Assembly: GCF_039503195.1 (NCBI RefSeq)
Contig: NZ_JBCJKP010000001.1
Location: forward strand, 6,014,001-6,078,000
Source: Streptomyces mirabilis
GTDB lineage: Bacteria; Actinomycetota; Actinomycetes; Streptomycetales; Streptomycetaceae
Length of the DNA stretch: 64,000 nucleotides
Direction: 5' to 3'
The notes beneath the pieces were generated by a model, which was not told where the DNA came from, searched no databases, and saw only the letters and a program-made list of their open reading frames with translations. The position numbers and the translations under genes were made by a program. Below, in pieces: positions 16,204-26,410 of the stretch (positions within the stretch are counted from its first letter, which is position 1; every line of letters begins with the position of its first letter).

Positions 16204-17235
16204 ATGGAATCGAACGCTACGTTCAATGCCATGTCGGACATGCGCCGCAAGGGCCTGGTCATGGCCGGTGTCGCGGTGGCAGTCGCGGCCGGTGTCGCCG
16301 CCGCCGTCGTCCCGGCGGTCGCGGCCGACGGGGGCCATCGCAGTGACCACGGCGGCATGAGCCACTCGGCGCACGGCGACCAGACCATCGTCGCGCGGAG
16401 CGGAGTCGTCGGCGGCAGCGGCGGCACCATCCTCGCCACGAGCCTCCGCGGCGCCAACGAGGTGCCCGTCCAGGGCGGCCCCGCCGTCGGCGACAAGGAC
16501 GGCGCGGCGCTGGAGTTCATCAAGGTCAAGGGGGACAAGGTGTCCGTCGCCGTGACCTGGCGCGGCACCGGCAGGCCGACCATGCTCCACATCCACCAGG
16601 GCGCCAAGGGCACCAACGGCGGCGTCAAGATCGACTTCACCAAGCTGCTCGGCAGGATCAAGGGTCACCACGTGGTCGGCACCGTGAAGGTGGAGGACGC
16701 CGCCCTGCTGGACCGGTTGAAGAACGACCCGGGGGCGTTCTACGCCAATCTGCACACCGCCGAGTTCCCGGGCGGAGCCGTCCGCGGCCAACTCCACAAG
16801 GTCACCGGCTCCTTCGACTTCCGTGACGCCCTCGGCAACTTCCAGGCGTCCGTGGTCAAGGGCAAGCAGATCTACGAGTGCAAGCCCGTCGAAGGCGGTG
16901 GCTACGTCTTCGCTCAGCGTGACGTCGCGGCGCTGCTCGGCGGCGACATCGTGCACACGTTCGTGAAGCCCAACTCCGGTACGCCGCAGTGGGTCGCGCC
17001 CGACCGCAGCGCGGTCACCGGAGCGGTGATCTCCAAGACTCCGAACGGCGAGAAGAACATCGCCGAGCTGGACCTCAAGGCCACCCGGTCCGGCAAGCAC
17101 CGCGGTCTGCTGGCCGACACGCAGGAGATCCTGCGCCTCAACACCGTGGGCGGCGTCGCGCCGGCCGGCTCCTGTTCACCGGGCACGCTCGTGGGCGTGC
17201 CCTACCAGGCGGACTACGTGTTCGTGCAGCGCTGA
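16204..17235 (+). CDS. Secreted CHRD - DUF3455 fusion protein
   Basis: This is a 343-aa exported protein. The N-terminal signal peptide has an RRKGLVMAGVAVAV core and a PAVAA cleavage region near residue 41. A CHRD domain (about residues 78-200) shows TSLRGANEVP, TMLHIHQGAKGTNGG and FYANLHTAEFPGGAVRGQL. The C-terminal half resembles DUF3455: KQIYECKPVEGGGYVFAQRD, SGTPQWVAPDRSAVTG and the final PYQADYVFVQR. The GGGGAGAAA site precedes ATG 16204. Molecular function is unknown. CHRD domains are proposed extracellular domains, and fusion of the two families is noteworthy. A hairpin terminator follows. Confidence 0.85.
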   Translation: MESNATFNAMSDMRRKGLVMAGVAVAVAAGVAAAVVPAVAADGGHRSDHGGMSHSAHGDQTIVARSGVVGGSGGTILATSLRGANEVPVQGGPAVGDKDGAALEFIKVKGDKVSVAVTWRGTGRPTMLHIHQGAKGTNGGVKIDFTKLLGRIKGHHVVGTVKVEDAALLDRLKNDPGAFYANLHTAEFPGGAVRGQLHKVTGSFDFRDALGNFQASVVKGKQIYECKPVEGGGYVFAQRDVAALLGGDIVHTFVKPNSGTPQWVAPDRSAVTGAVISKTPNGEKNIAELDLKATRSGKHRGLLADTQEILRLNTVGGVAPAGSCSPGTLVGVPYQADYVFVQR

Positions 17236-17260
17236 CGGGTACCAGGGCTCTGTGAGCTCG

Positions 17261-17304
17261 GGCGGTGGTTTCCCCAACCCCTACGGGTCGGGGGAGCCAC
17301 CGCC
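17261..17304 (+). terminator. Terminator after the CHRD-DUF3455 gene
   Basis: A 15-bp stem with two G-U pairs (17261-17275 with 17290-17304) has a 14-nt loop and starts 25 bp after the stop codon. Confidence 0.75.
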
Positions 17305-17479
17305 TCCTCACGTCATACCGCAGGACTACGTGGAGTTGAGTCCGGGGTCTGACGCATCTCGTCGGCCGATTTGGTCAGATTGAGAACACCACTCCTCACC
17401 GGTTCGGGTGAGAATGGCGGCTATAGGGGTGGAGAAGTGAGGACGGTAGGCCGCCGCCGACGACGGAGGTAAGGCACAC

Positions 17480-18712
17480 ATGGCACCGTACGAATCCGAC
17501 AGGACCGCCGGGGCGGAAGGGCTGCCCGACGAGGCCGACGACGTCCGCGCAGGTCGGCGCAAGGCGGCTCGTTACGTCGTTCCGGTCGCAGTGGTGGGGG
17601 TGGCGGCCGCGACCATCGGGCTCGTCCCGGCGCTCGCGGACTCCGGCGACCCCAGCCTGCCGAAGATCACCGCAGAGCAGCTCATCGAGAAGATCGCCAA
17701 GTCGGACGTCCAGCAGCTGTCCGGCACGGTCAAGGTCAGCACCGATCTTGGACTGCCCAGCCTGGGCGGCCTGGAGAGCGGCATGCTCTCCGGCGTCACC
17801 AAGGGGTCCGGCGGCTCCTCCGCCGACCCGCAGTCCAAGCTCATGGAGCTGGCCTCCGGCACGCACACGGTGCGCGTCGCGGCCGACGGTCCGGACAAGG
17901 CCAAGGTCTCCGTCCTGGAGAACGCCGCCGAGTACAGCATCATCCACAACGGCAACGACGTGTGGGCGTACGACAGCAAGTCGAACGAGGTGTACCACTC
18001 GACGGCCCCCGCAGCCGAAAAGGGCCAGGAGGAGGCGCCGAAGGACGTCCCGACGACGCCCAAGCAGCTCGCCGACGAGGCCCTGAAGTCGGTCGACGAC
18101 ACGACCTCCGTGACGGTCGACGGCACGGCGCAGGTCGCGGGCCGTGACGCCTACAAGCTGCTCATCAAGCCGAAGCAGTCCGGTTCCACGGTCGGCGCGA
18201 TCACCGTCGCGGTGGACGCGAAGACCGGGGTGCCGCTGAAGTTCACGCTGGTCCCGACGAGTGGCGGCGCGGCCGTCGTGGACGCCGGGTTCACCCAGGT
18301 CGCCTTCGCCAAGCCGGCCGCCTCGACCTTCGACTTCACCCCGCCGAAGGGTGCGAAGGTCACCGAGGGCAAGGACTCCAAGGGCTCCAAGGGCTCCAAG
18401 GCCCCGGAGTCCGCTCCGAGCCGCGGTGACCTCGGCAAGGGGCTCGACGGTCTGAAGACCGTCGGCAAGGGCTGGAGCACCATCGCGGAGTTCGACACCG
18501 GCGGCCAGGGCATGCCCTCCGGCTCGTCGTCCGAGGGCGGCAACGTCTCCGGGTTCCTGAACTCCCTCGGTGACCACGTCAAGGGCACGTTCGGCTCGGG
18601 CACGGTCTTCTCGACCCGCCTGGTCAACGCGCTGATCACGGACGACGGCAAGGTGTACGCCGGTGCGGTCACCAAGGACGCGCTGGTCAAGGCGGCCGAC
18701 GCGGCCCACTGA
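17480..18712 (+). CDS. Exported LolA-like / DUF2092-type protein
   Basis: This is a 410-aa protein with an acidic cytoplasmic start, a basic patch (RRKAARY) and one hydrophobic segment (residues 33-52, YVVPVAVVGVAAATIGLVPA). It is therefore membrane-anchored or secreted. The body has the features of LolA/LppX-like beta-sheet proteins: repeated LSGTVKVSTDLGLP, WAYDSKSNEVYHS, GAITVAVDAKTGVPLKF and FDFTPPKGAKVTEG. A Ser/Lys/Gly linker (KDSKGSKGSK) precedes the C-terminal 100 residues. No lipobox Cys is seen. GGAGG precedes the ATG. It lies 103 bp upstream of an ABC-2 exporter in the same direction and may work with it. Confidence 0.8.
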   Translation: MAPYESDRTAGAEGLPDEADDVRAGRRKAARYVVPVAVVGVAAATIGLVPALADSGDPSLPKITAEQLIEKIAKSDVQQLSGTVKVSTDLGLPSLGGLESGMLSGVTKGSGGSSADPQSKLMELASGTHTVRVAADGPDKAKVSVLENAAEYSIIHNGNDVWAYDSKSNEVYHSTAPAAEKGQEEAPKDVPTTPKQLADEALKSVDDTTSVTVDGTAQVAGRDAYKLLIKPKQSGSTVGAITVAVDAKTGVPLKFTLVPTSGGAAVVDAGFTQVAFAKPAASTFDFTPPKGAKVTEGKDSKGSKGSKAPESAPSRGDLGKGLDGLKTVGKGWSTIAEFDTGGQGMPSGSSSEGGNVSGFLNSLGDHVKGTFGSGTVFSTRLVNALITDDGKVYAGAVTKDALVKAADAAH

Positions 18713-18719
18713 GTACCGT

Positions 18720-18793
18720 ACGTACGGAACTGACGTACGGAACTGACGTGCGGAACTGACGTGCGGAACTGACGTACGGAACTGACGTACGGA
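18720..18793 (+). repeat. 13-bp tandem repeat array
   Basis: About 5.7 head-to-tail copies of ACGTRCGGAACTG (R = A or G) fill most of the 103-bp gap between the LolA-like gene and the ABC ATPase. The ACGTRCG core is itself near-palindromic. Copies 3 and 4 share the G variant. Confidence 0.9.
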
Positions 18794-18815
18794 CGAAGCC
18801 GAAACGAGGGAGCCC

Positions 18816-19811
18816 ATGGAGGAGCGGTCCGCCGAGGGTACGGACCTGCCTGTGGTGGGCACCGCCAGCGTGTCCGACGAGGGCACGGTGATCGCCACCC
18901 GCGCGCTCTCCAAACGCTTCCGCGGCGGACAGCTCGCCGTGGACGGTCTCGATCTGACCGTCCCGGCGGGCAGCGTCTTCGGCTTCCTCGGACCCAACGG
19001 GTCGGGCAAGACCACCACCATCCGCATGCTGATGGGCCTGATCGAGCCGAGCTCGGGCACGGCGCGCGTGCTGGGGCAGCCCATGCCCCGCGCCACCCGC
19101 GCCGTGCTCCCGCAGGTGGGCGCCCTCATCGAGGGCCCCGCGCTGTACGGCTTCCTCTCCGGCCGCGACAACCTCCTCCGGTACGACGCAGCCGACCCGA
19201 CCGCCGACCCGCGCACCCGGCGTACCCGCGTCGAGGCCGCCCTCGACCGGGTCGGACTCACCGCGGCCGCGGGCAAGAAGGCGAAGGCGTACTCGCTCGG
19301 CATGAAGCAGCGGCTCGGGCTCGCGGCCGCGCTGCTCCAGCCCCGCCGCCTGCTCGTCCTGGACGAGCCGACCAACGGCCTCGACCCGCAGGGCATGCGC
19401 GAGATCCGTTCCCTCGTGAGGGAGCTGGCCTCGGACGGCACGACCGTCTTCCTCTCCTCACACCTGCTCGACGAGATCGAGCAGGTGTGCACGCACGCCG
19501 CCGTGATGGCACAGGGGCGGCTGATCACGCAGGGCCCGGTGGCGGAGCTCGCGGCGGGCGCGCGGGGGCGGCTGGTCGTGACCACCCCGGACCCCGGGGA
19601 CGCGGCGCGCGTACTGAAGGAACAGGGAGTCGCGGATCTCGTCGTGACGGAGACGGGCGTGAGTGCCGAACCTCCGGACCGCGAACTCGCCGAACTGAAC
19701 GCCGCGTTGGTCACGGCCGGCGTCCGCGTCCGTGGCTTCGGTGTCGAACGGGCCTCACTGGAGGACGCGTTCGTGGCGCTGACGGGGGAGGGGTTCGATG
19801 TCGCGGGCTGA
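18816..19811 (+). CDS. ABC transporter ATP-binding protein
   Basis: This is the ATPase subunit (331 aa) of an ABC-2 type exporter. Walker A GPNGSGKTT is at residues 59-67, the signature SLGMKQ at 160-165 and Walker B LLVLDEP at 179-185. The His switch lies in LSSHLLDEIEQ. The roughly 90-residue C-terminal domain is typical of DrrA/NatA-like drug or lipid exporters. ATG 18816 follows GAGGGAGCC. The stop lies inside the permease gene (14-base overlap), so the pair is translationally coupled. Substrate unknown. Confidence 0.93.
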   Translation: MEERSAEGTDLPVVGTASVSDEGTVIATRALSKRFRGGQLAVDGLDLTVPAGSVFGFLGPNGSGKTTTIRMLMGLIEPSSGTARVLGQPMPRATRAVLPQVGALIEGPALYGFLSGRDNLLRYDAADPTADPRTRRTRVEAALDRVGLTAAAGKKAKAYSLGMKQRLGLAAALLQPRRLLVLDEPTNGLDPQGMREIRSLVRELASDGTTVFLSSHLLDEIEQVCTHAAVMAQGRLITQGPVAELAAGARGRLVVTTPDPGDAARVLKEQGVADLVVTETGVSAEPPDRELAELNAALVTAGVRVRGFGVERASLEDAFVALTGEGFDVAG

Positions 19812-20706
19812 AGTCGAGGCCGGGGCCGAGGCGGTACGCGTCGAGGACACGGCGGTACGCAAACCGAGCCCCCTGTGGACCTTCGGACTCTTCCGCAGCG
19901 AACTCCTCACCACCTTCCGGCGCTGGCGGACCATCGCGCTGCTCGCCGTGCTCGCGGCCGTGCCGATCCTCATCGGCGTCGCGATCAAGATAGAGACGCG
20001 CGACGGCTTGACGGCGGGCGGTGGTGGCGGCGAAGGACCGGCGTTCATCTCGCAGATCACCAACAACGGCCTGTTCCTGGTGTTCACGGCGCTCGCCGCG
20101 ACCCTCCCCTTCTTCCTGCCGATGGCCATCGGCGTCATCGCGGGGGACGCGATCGCGGGCGAGGCGAACGCGGGGACGCTGCGCTACCTGCTCGTCGCGC
20201 CCGCCGGCCGTACCCGCCTGCTGCTCACCAAGTACGCGACCACCATGACGTTCTGCCTGGTCGCGACCCTGGTGGTGGCGCTCTCGGCGCTCACGGTCGG
20301 TGCGCTGCTCTTCCCCCTGGGCGAGCTGACGACGATCTCCGGGACCCGTATCAGCTTCACCGAGGGGCTCGGACGGGCGCTTCTCATCGCGCTGGTCGTC
20401 GCCGCGTCACTGATCGGTGTCGCGGCCCTCGGCCTGTTCGTCTCGACGCTGACCAACAGCGGCGTCGCGGCGATGGCGACGACGGTCGGCCTTCTCATCA
20501 CCATCCAGATCCTCGACCAGATACCCCAGCTCCACGCCCTCCAGCCGTACTTCTTCTCCCACTACTGGCTGTCCTTCGCCGACCTCATGCGCGACCCGGT
20601 GTACTGGGACGACATGGTCCGCAATCTCGGACTCCAGGGCCTGTACGCGGCGGTGTTCGGCTCGGCGGCGTGGGCGCGGTTCACGGCGAAGGACATCACC
20701 GCGTAG
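19798..20706 (+). CDS. ABC-2 type permease
   Basis: This is the membrane subunit (302 aa) of the exporter encoded with the preceding ATPase. After a cytoplasmic N-terminus of about 40 residues there are six hydrophobic segments, including IALLAVLAAVPILIGVAIKI and LLIALVVAASLIGVAALGLF. A conserved amphipathic stretch NAGTLRYLLVAPAGRTRLLL, typical of ABC2_membrane permeases, is present. It ends three bases before the convergent reductase gene. Confidence 0.92.
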   Translation: MSRAEVEAGAEAVRVEDTAVRKPSPLWTFGLFRSELLTTFRRWRTIALLAVLAAVPILIGVAIKIETRDGLTAGGGGGEGPAFISQITNNGLFLVFTALAATLPFFLPMAIGVIAGDAIAGEANAGTLRYLLVAPAGRTRLLLTKYATTMTFCLVATLVVALSALTVGALLFPLGELTTISGTRISFTEGLGRALLIALVVAASLIGVAALGLFVSTLTNSGVAAMATTVGLLITIQILDQIPQLHALQPYFFSHYWLSFADLMRDPVYWDDMVRNLGLQGLYAAVFGSAAWARFTAKDITA

Positions 20707-20709
20707 CCG

Positions 20710-21378
20710 CTAGCGCGCGGCTGCCCTGCCCTGCGTGTCGCGCGTGCCGGGTGTGTCGCGCCTGGTCCGGGTGCCCTGCGTGTCGCCGGTGTCGTGCGTC
20801 TCGTAGGGGTAGCGGGCGGGCGGCGCCTCCCGTGCGAAGAACGCCTTCGCATGCGCCAGCGCGGCCGTGTCCTTCAGTACGTCACCGGGCTTGCTGCCGT
20901 TGCCGAGCAGGACCCCGCCGAAACGCATGCCCAGGTACGCGGCCGAGTGGTTGAGAGTGCCGATCAGCGGGTCGGCGACCTGTTCCTCCTCGTGCGCCAG
21001 CGCGGTGACGCCCCAGAGGGTGCGCCCCGCCATCCTGGCCTTGAAGTCCACGTCGGGCGTGCGCAGCCAGCCCGACCAGTAGTCCAGGTAGCGCTTGGTG
21101 AGGCCGGAGACCGAGTACCAGTACAGCGGCGAGGCGATCACGATGTCGGTGGCCGCCAGGGTGGCGTCGAGCAGCAGCGCCGGATTGCTCCCCGCGGCCG
21201 GGTGCACGTGGTCGCTGTCGCGCCGCAGGTCCACGAAGTCGGGCAGTGGGTGCTCGGCGAGGCTCAGCCAGCGCTGCTCGACCTCCGTGGGCAACTGTTC
21301 GGCGGCCCGTCGGGCCAGCAGCTCGGTGTTGCCGTCGGGGCGGCTGCTGCCCAGCAGGAACAGGAAGTGACGGCTCAT
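20710..21378 (-). CDS. NAD(P)H-dependent FMN reductase / flavodoxin-fold oxidoreductase
   Basis: This is a 222-aa flavodoxin-like protein. It starts MSRHFLFLLGSSRPDGNTELL with the phosphate-binding loop GSSRPDGNT, and continues with the FMN-side motif DIVIASPLYWYSVSGLTKRYLDYW. A reductase of quinones, nitro compounds or FMN is likely. ATG 21378 has GGGGGA upstream. A longer in-frame start at 21477 would precede the core with unrelated sequence. The last 25 residues form a Thr/Asp/Arg/Gly repeat tail (DTQGTR and similar). A promoter/operator dyad lies upstream at 21440-21466. Confidence 0.85.
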   Translation of the reverse strand: MSRHFLFLLGSSRPDGNTELLARRAAEQLPTEVEQRWLSLAEHPLPDFVDLRRDSDHVHPAAGSNPALLLDATLAATDIVIASPLYWYSVSGLTKRYLDYWSGWLRTPDVDFKARMAGRTLWGVTALAHEEEQVADPLIGTLNHSAAYLGMRFGGVLLGNGSKPGDVLKDTAALAHAKAFFAREAPPARYPYETHDTGDTQGTRTRRDTPGTRDTQGRAAAR

Positions 21379-21439
21379 GGGTCCCCCAGGGTGCGTGTGC
21401 GACAGGTCGCGGAATGCCACGACCCGCGAGTGCAACTGC

Positions 21440-21466
21440 ATGCGTGCACAATATATGCATACGCAT
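21440..21466 (-). promoter_or_regulatory. AT-rich dyad with a -10-like TATATT
   Basis: ATGCGT and ACGCAT form 6-bp arms around an AT-rich centre. On the minus strand the centre reads TATATT, a good -10 hexamer 60-70 bp upstream of the reductase ATG. This is unusual base composition for the region and suits an operator overlapping a promoter. Confidence 0.45.
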
Positions 21467-21513
21467 GTGCCGTCCATCCCGAGAGACAGGGTCCGCGCCG
21501 AGAGGCAGGGATG

Positions 21514-21552
21514 GCGGACGCCGGACGCCGACTGTCGGCGTCCGGCGTCCGC
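21514..21552 (-). terminator. Strong hairpin terminator
   Basis: A perfect 18-bp stem (21514-21531 with 21535-21552) has a 3-nt loop. It lies about 70 bp downstream of the minus-strand gene ending at 21623 and upstream of the reductase promoter. Confidence 0.8.
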
Positions 21553-21622
21553 GTCCGCGCGTCCGCCATCCGGGGTTCTGACGGGGTCCCGTCGGGGGTC
21601 CCTTCGGGGGTTCCGTCGGGGG

Positions 21623-22171
21623 TCAGGGCAGGCGCGTGGCGCCCGTCAGGCGGGCCAGCGCGGCCGTCTCGCGGGGCGGCGCCGAGGCGAGGTCACCGAC
21701 GCGCCACGCCGGGATCCACGGCACCTGATACACGTCGATCATCGAATCGATCACCTTGACGCGCTGGGCGAGTGGGCGGGGCAGTCGTCCGGGCGCGTCC
21801 GCGACCAGCACCACGGCCTCGAGGTCGAGCCCCGGGGGCGCCTCGCCCCGGCGGAAGGTCTCCAGGGTGTGCGAGACGGCGTCCAGTCCCGCCGCGTGCG
21901 TACGCCCGACGAGGAGCACCGACCCCGGCTCTCCCAGGTCGGGCCGGGGCCAGTTCCGCCCGGCGTCATGGCCGCCGAAGACCGCGGCGAGCGTGGTGGT
22001 GCCGGCCCCGCCGTGCGTCGCGACCCAGGCGAACCGCCGTGGGCCGACGGCGAGGTGTGCGGGTTCGTCCCGGGCGGGTTCGGGCCACAGAGCGGGTTCC
22101 ACCCTGTCGGCGACCGGCCCGCGGAGCCAGATCTCGGGCCCCTCCGCCCCCTGCCGCATGCTCACCTGCAT
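21623..22171 (-). CDS. Unknown protein with degenerate P-loop-like motif (182 aa)
   Basis: This is a 182-aa soluble protein. The segment FAWVATHGGAGTTTLAAVFGG (about residues 39-59) resembles the strand-loop-helix of ParA/CpaE-type P-loops, but the Lys of GKT/S is Thr (GGAGTTTL). Later strands VLLVGRTHAAGLDAV and AVVLVADAPGRLP, ending VPWIPAWRV, fit a Rossmann-like fold. It may belong to a DUF6668-like family (from memory, unchecked). ATG 22171 is preceded by GAGGAGAG. In-frame extensions to 22465 would run across the divergent gene's start. It is divergent from the TPR-like gene. Confidence 0.65.
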   Translation of the reverse strand: MQVSMRQGAEGPEIWLRGPVADRVEPALWPEPARDEPAHLAVGPRRFAWVATHGGAGTTTLAAVFGGHDAGRNWPRPDLGEPGSVLLVGRTHAAGLDAVSHTLETFRRGEAPPGLDLEAVVLVADAPGRLPRPLAQRVKVIDSMIDVYQVPWIPAWRVGDLASAPPRETAALARLTGATRLP

Positions 22172-22340
22172 CACCTGACACTCTCCTCGGTCGTTGTCGG
22201 CGTTGTCGGCCACTCTTACGAGGCTGTGACGCCGTAGTGACGCATGCAGCGGTGGTGAGCCGAGAGACTTGACTGTATGTACCTGACGGGATCTTGAGGC
22301 AAGGTCGACGCATGGAAGTACGACCCGAGTGAGGGAATCG

Positions 22341-24184
<1,844 letters not shown>

Positions 24185-24208
24185 TCAAGAGCGCAATCCG
24201 GTCAGGGC

Positions 24209-24225
24209 GGTTCGCCTAGCGAACC
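24209..24225. other. Short perfect inverted repeat
   Basis: GGTTCGCCTAGCGAACC (7+3+7) lies between rarD and the M28 remnant, 27 bp after the rarD stop. It may act as a weak rarD terminator or mark a deletion junction. Confidence 0.4.
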
Positions 24226-24251
24226 CGGGTCGCCGGGGGGGGCGAAACCCT

Positions 24252-25319
24252 CTACGACGTGGCGTCCACGGCGGCGGCACCCCGCACGCCGGCGACGGCA
24301 CCCGCGACCGCCCCGGCCCTGAGCGCCCTGGCCGCCCGCCGCGCGGTCCGCAGCGCGTCGAAGGTGAGCAGCGACAGCGCGAGCCAGACCAGCGCGAACC
24401 CGGCCCACCGCTCCGGAGGCATGGCCTCGTGGAAGTAGAGGATGCCGAGCAGGAACTGGAACACCGGGGCGAGGTACTGCAACAGCCCCAGCGTGGACAA
24501 CGGCACCCGTATCGCGGCCGCGCCGAAGCACACCAGCGGAAGCGCGGTCACCACGCCCGTGGCCGCGAGCAGCGTCGCGTGCCCCGCACCCTCCGTACCG
24601 AAGGTCGCGCCCCCGCTCGAACCCAGCCACAGCAGATAGGCGAGCGCGGGCAGGAACTGGATCGCCGTCTCGGCGGCGAGCGACTCGATCCCGCCGAGGT
24701 TGACCTTCTTCTTCACCAGCCCGTACGTGGCGAAGGAGAAGGCGAGGGTGAGGGAGATCCACGGCGGCCGGCCGTACCCGATGGTGAGGACGAGCACCGC
24801 GGAGAAGCCGACAGCGACCGCCGTCCACTGCAGGGGGCGCAGCCGTTCCTTCAGCAGCAGGACGCCCATGGCGATGGTGACGAGCGGGTTGATGAAGTAA
24901 CCGAGGGACGCCTCGACGACGTGCTCGCTGTTCACGGCCCAGATGTAGACGCCCCAGTTCACCGTGATCACGGCCGCCGCGACGCTGATCAGCGCCAGCT
25001 TGCGCGGCTGTCGCAGCAGCTCGCCGAGCCAGGCCCAGCGCCGCATCACCAGCAGGGCGACGCCGACCACGGCGAGGGACCACACCATCCGGTGGGCGAG
25101 GATCTCGAGGGCCCCGGCCGGCTTCAGCAGCGGCCAGAAGAGGGGAACGAGCCCCCACATGCCGTACGCGGCGAAGCCGTTCAACAGCCCGACGCGCTGC
25201 TCTGCCTTGGATGTCCGGGGACCCGTCAAGCCGACAGGGCCACTGGAACCCGCGGAGCCGGCGGGGCCACTGGAACCCGCGGAGCCGGTCGCACCCATCG
25301 AATTCTTCGCCTGCTGCAC
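24252..25319 (-). CDS. rarD: RarD-type EamA-family transporter
   Basis: This is a ten-helix drug/metabolite transporter superfamily permease, 355 aa, in the plasma membrane. The RarD hallmarks are present: GLVPLFWPLLKPAGALEILAHR, NWGVYIWAVNSEHVVEASLGYFINPL and LLQYLAPVFQFLLGILYFHE. GTG 25319 lies nine bases after GGGAGGG. GTG 25325 is also possible, and a longer ATG start at 25397 lacks a site. The cytoplasmic N-terminus has a Gly/Ser/Pro collagen-like stretch encoded by short tandem repeats. The substrate is unknown. E. coli RarD gave chloramphenicol resistance in genetic screens. Confidence 0.9.
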   Translation of the reverse strand: MQQAKNSMGATGSAGSSGPAGSAGSSGPVGLTGPRTSKAEQRVGLLNGFAAYGMWGLVPLFWPLLKPAGALEILAHRMVWSLAVVGVALLVMRRWAWLGELLRQPRKLALISVAAAVITVNWGVYIWAVNSEHVVEASLGYFINPLVTIAMGVLLLKERLRPLQWTAVAVGFSAVLVLTIGYGRPPWISLTLAFSFATYGLVKKKVNLGGIESLAAETAIQFLPALAYLLWLGSSGGATFGTEGAGHATLLAATGVVTALPLVCFGAAAIRVPLSTLGLLQYLAPVFQFLLGILYFHEAMPPERWAGFALVWLALSLLTFDALRTARRAARALRAGAVAGAVAGVRGAAAVDATS

Positions 25320-25466
25320 GGCCACCGGCCCTCCCTCTCGCACAGCTGCTCCCGCGCAGCCTCCAAGAAGGTAGCGCCGAGCACCCCCGCCTGTCATGCC
25401 CGTATCGCTATACGGTCATGACAGGCGGGGGTGCGTACGGCGACGGTGCCAGGGCGCGAGGGGGAG

Positions 25467-26321
25467 TCAGCCCTTCAGCGCCGCCGCGATCGACTCGGCG
25501 ACCGGCGTGGTCGGGCGGCCGGTCAGCCGGGACAGGTCACCGCTGGTGCCCGCGAGCTCGCCCTTCTCGATGGACGCGTCGACGCCCGCCAGGATCGCGG
25601 CGAGGGGGCCGGGCAGTCCGGCGCCGGTCAGGATGTCGGTGAGCGCCTCGACGGAGACGGCGTTGTAGACGATCTCCTTGCCGGACCGCTCGGCCACCAG
25701 GGCGGCGTACTCGGCGAAGCCCCACGCGGTGTCGCCGCTCAGCTCGTACGTCTTGTTCTCGTGGCCCTCGCCGGTCAGTACGGCCACGGCGGCGGCCGCG
25801 TAGTCGGCGCGGGCGGCGGAGGCGACCCTGCCGTCGCCGGCGGCCTGGGTGACGGCGCCGTACTCGAGGACCGGGGCGAGGTTCTCGGTGTAGTTCTCGT
25901 TGTACCAGCCGTTGCGCAGCAGGGCGTAGGGCACACCCGACTCCAGGATCGCCTTCTCGGTGCCCTTGTGGTCGTCGGCGAGGGCGGCGGTGAGGGTGCC
26001 CGGCGCGCTGGTGTACGCGAGGAGCGCGACCCCGGCGGCCCTGGCGGCGTCCAGGACGACCTGGTGCTGGGCCACGCGCCCCTTGTCGAACTCGTTGCCG
26101 GAGATGAGCAGCACCTTGTCGCCGGCGGCGAGGAGCGTCCCGAAGGTCTCGGGCGCGTTGTAGTCGGCGACCGCGATCTTCACGCCGCGGGCCGCGAAGC
26201 CGGCGGCCTTCTCCGCGTCGCGGACGACGGCGGTGATCTGGTCGGCCGGAACCTTCTCCAGCAGTCCCTCGATGACGTGGCGGCCGAGGTGTCCGGTGGC
26301 TCCGGTGACGACGATGCTCAT
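25467..26321 (-). CDS. NmrA-like NAD(P)H-binding oxidoreductase (QorB type)
   Basis: This is a 284-aa atypical short-chain dehydrogenase. The Rossmann motif VTGATGHLGRHVIEGLL (residues 5-21) is followed by LLISGNEFDKGRVAQH, YALLRNGWYNENYTENL and YELSGDTAWGFAEYAALVAE, as in NADPH-dependent quinone oxidoreductases of the QorB/YtfG type. ATG 26321 follows AAGGAGCC. It is divergent from an HxlR regulator, the usual partner for these genes. Electrophile or quinone induction is likely. Confidence 0.9.
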   Translation of the reverse strand: MSIVVTGATGHLGRHVIEGLLEKVPADQITAVVRDAEKAAGFAARGVKIAVADYNAPETFGTLLAAGDKVLLISGNEFDKGRVAQHQVVLDAARAAGVALLAYTSAPGTLTAALADDHKGTEKAILESGVPYALLRNGWYNENYTENLAPVLEYGAVTQAAGDGRVASAARADYAAAAVAVLTGEGHENKTYELSGDTAWGFAEYAALVAERSGKEIVYNAVSVEALTDILTGAGLPGPLAAILAGVDASIEKGELAGTSGDLSRLTGRPTTPVAESIAAALKG

Positions 26322-26382
26322 GACGTGGCTCCTTGTGGGGTAGGTCTGTCACTAACCCTAGGAGGTGCGCTAACTCAGCGAA

Positions 26383-26407
26383 AGTACCCACTTTGAAGTA
26401 AGGTACT
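26383..26407. promoter_or_regulatory. HxlR operator dyad and leaderless promoter
   Basis: AGTACC (26383-26388) and GGTACT (26402-26407) flank the inner palindrome ACTTTGAAGT. This gives a dyad between the divergent genes and immediately before the HxlR start. TAAGGT (26399-26404) could be the -10 box, putting the transcription start at the ATG. Confidence 0.6.
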
Positions 26408-26410
26408 GGC

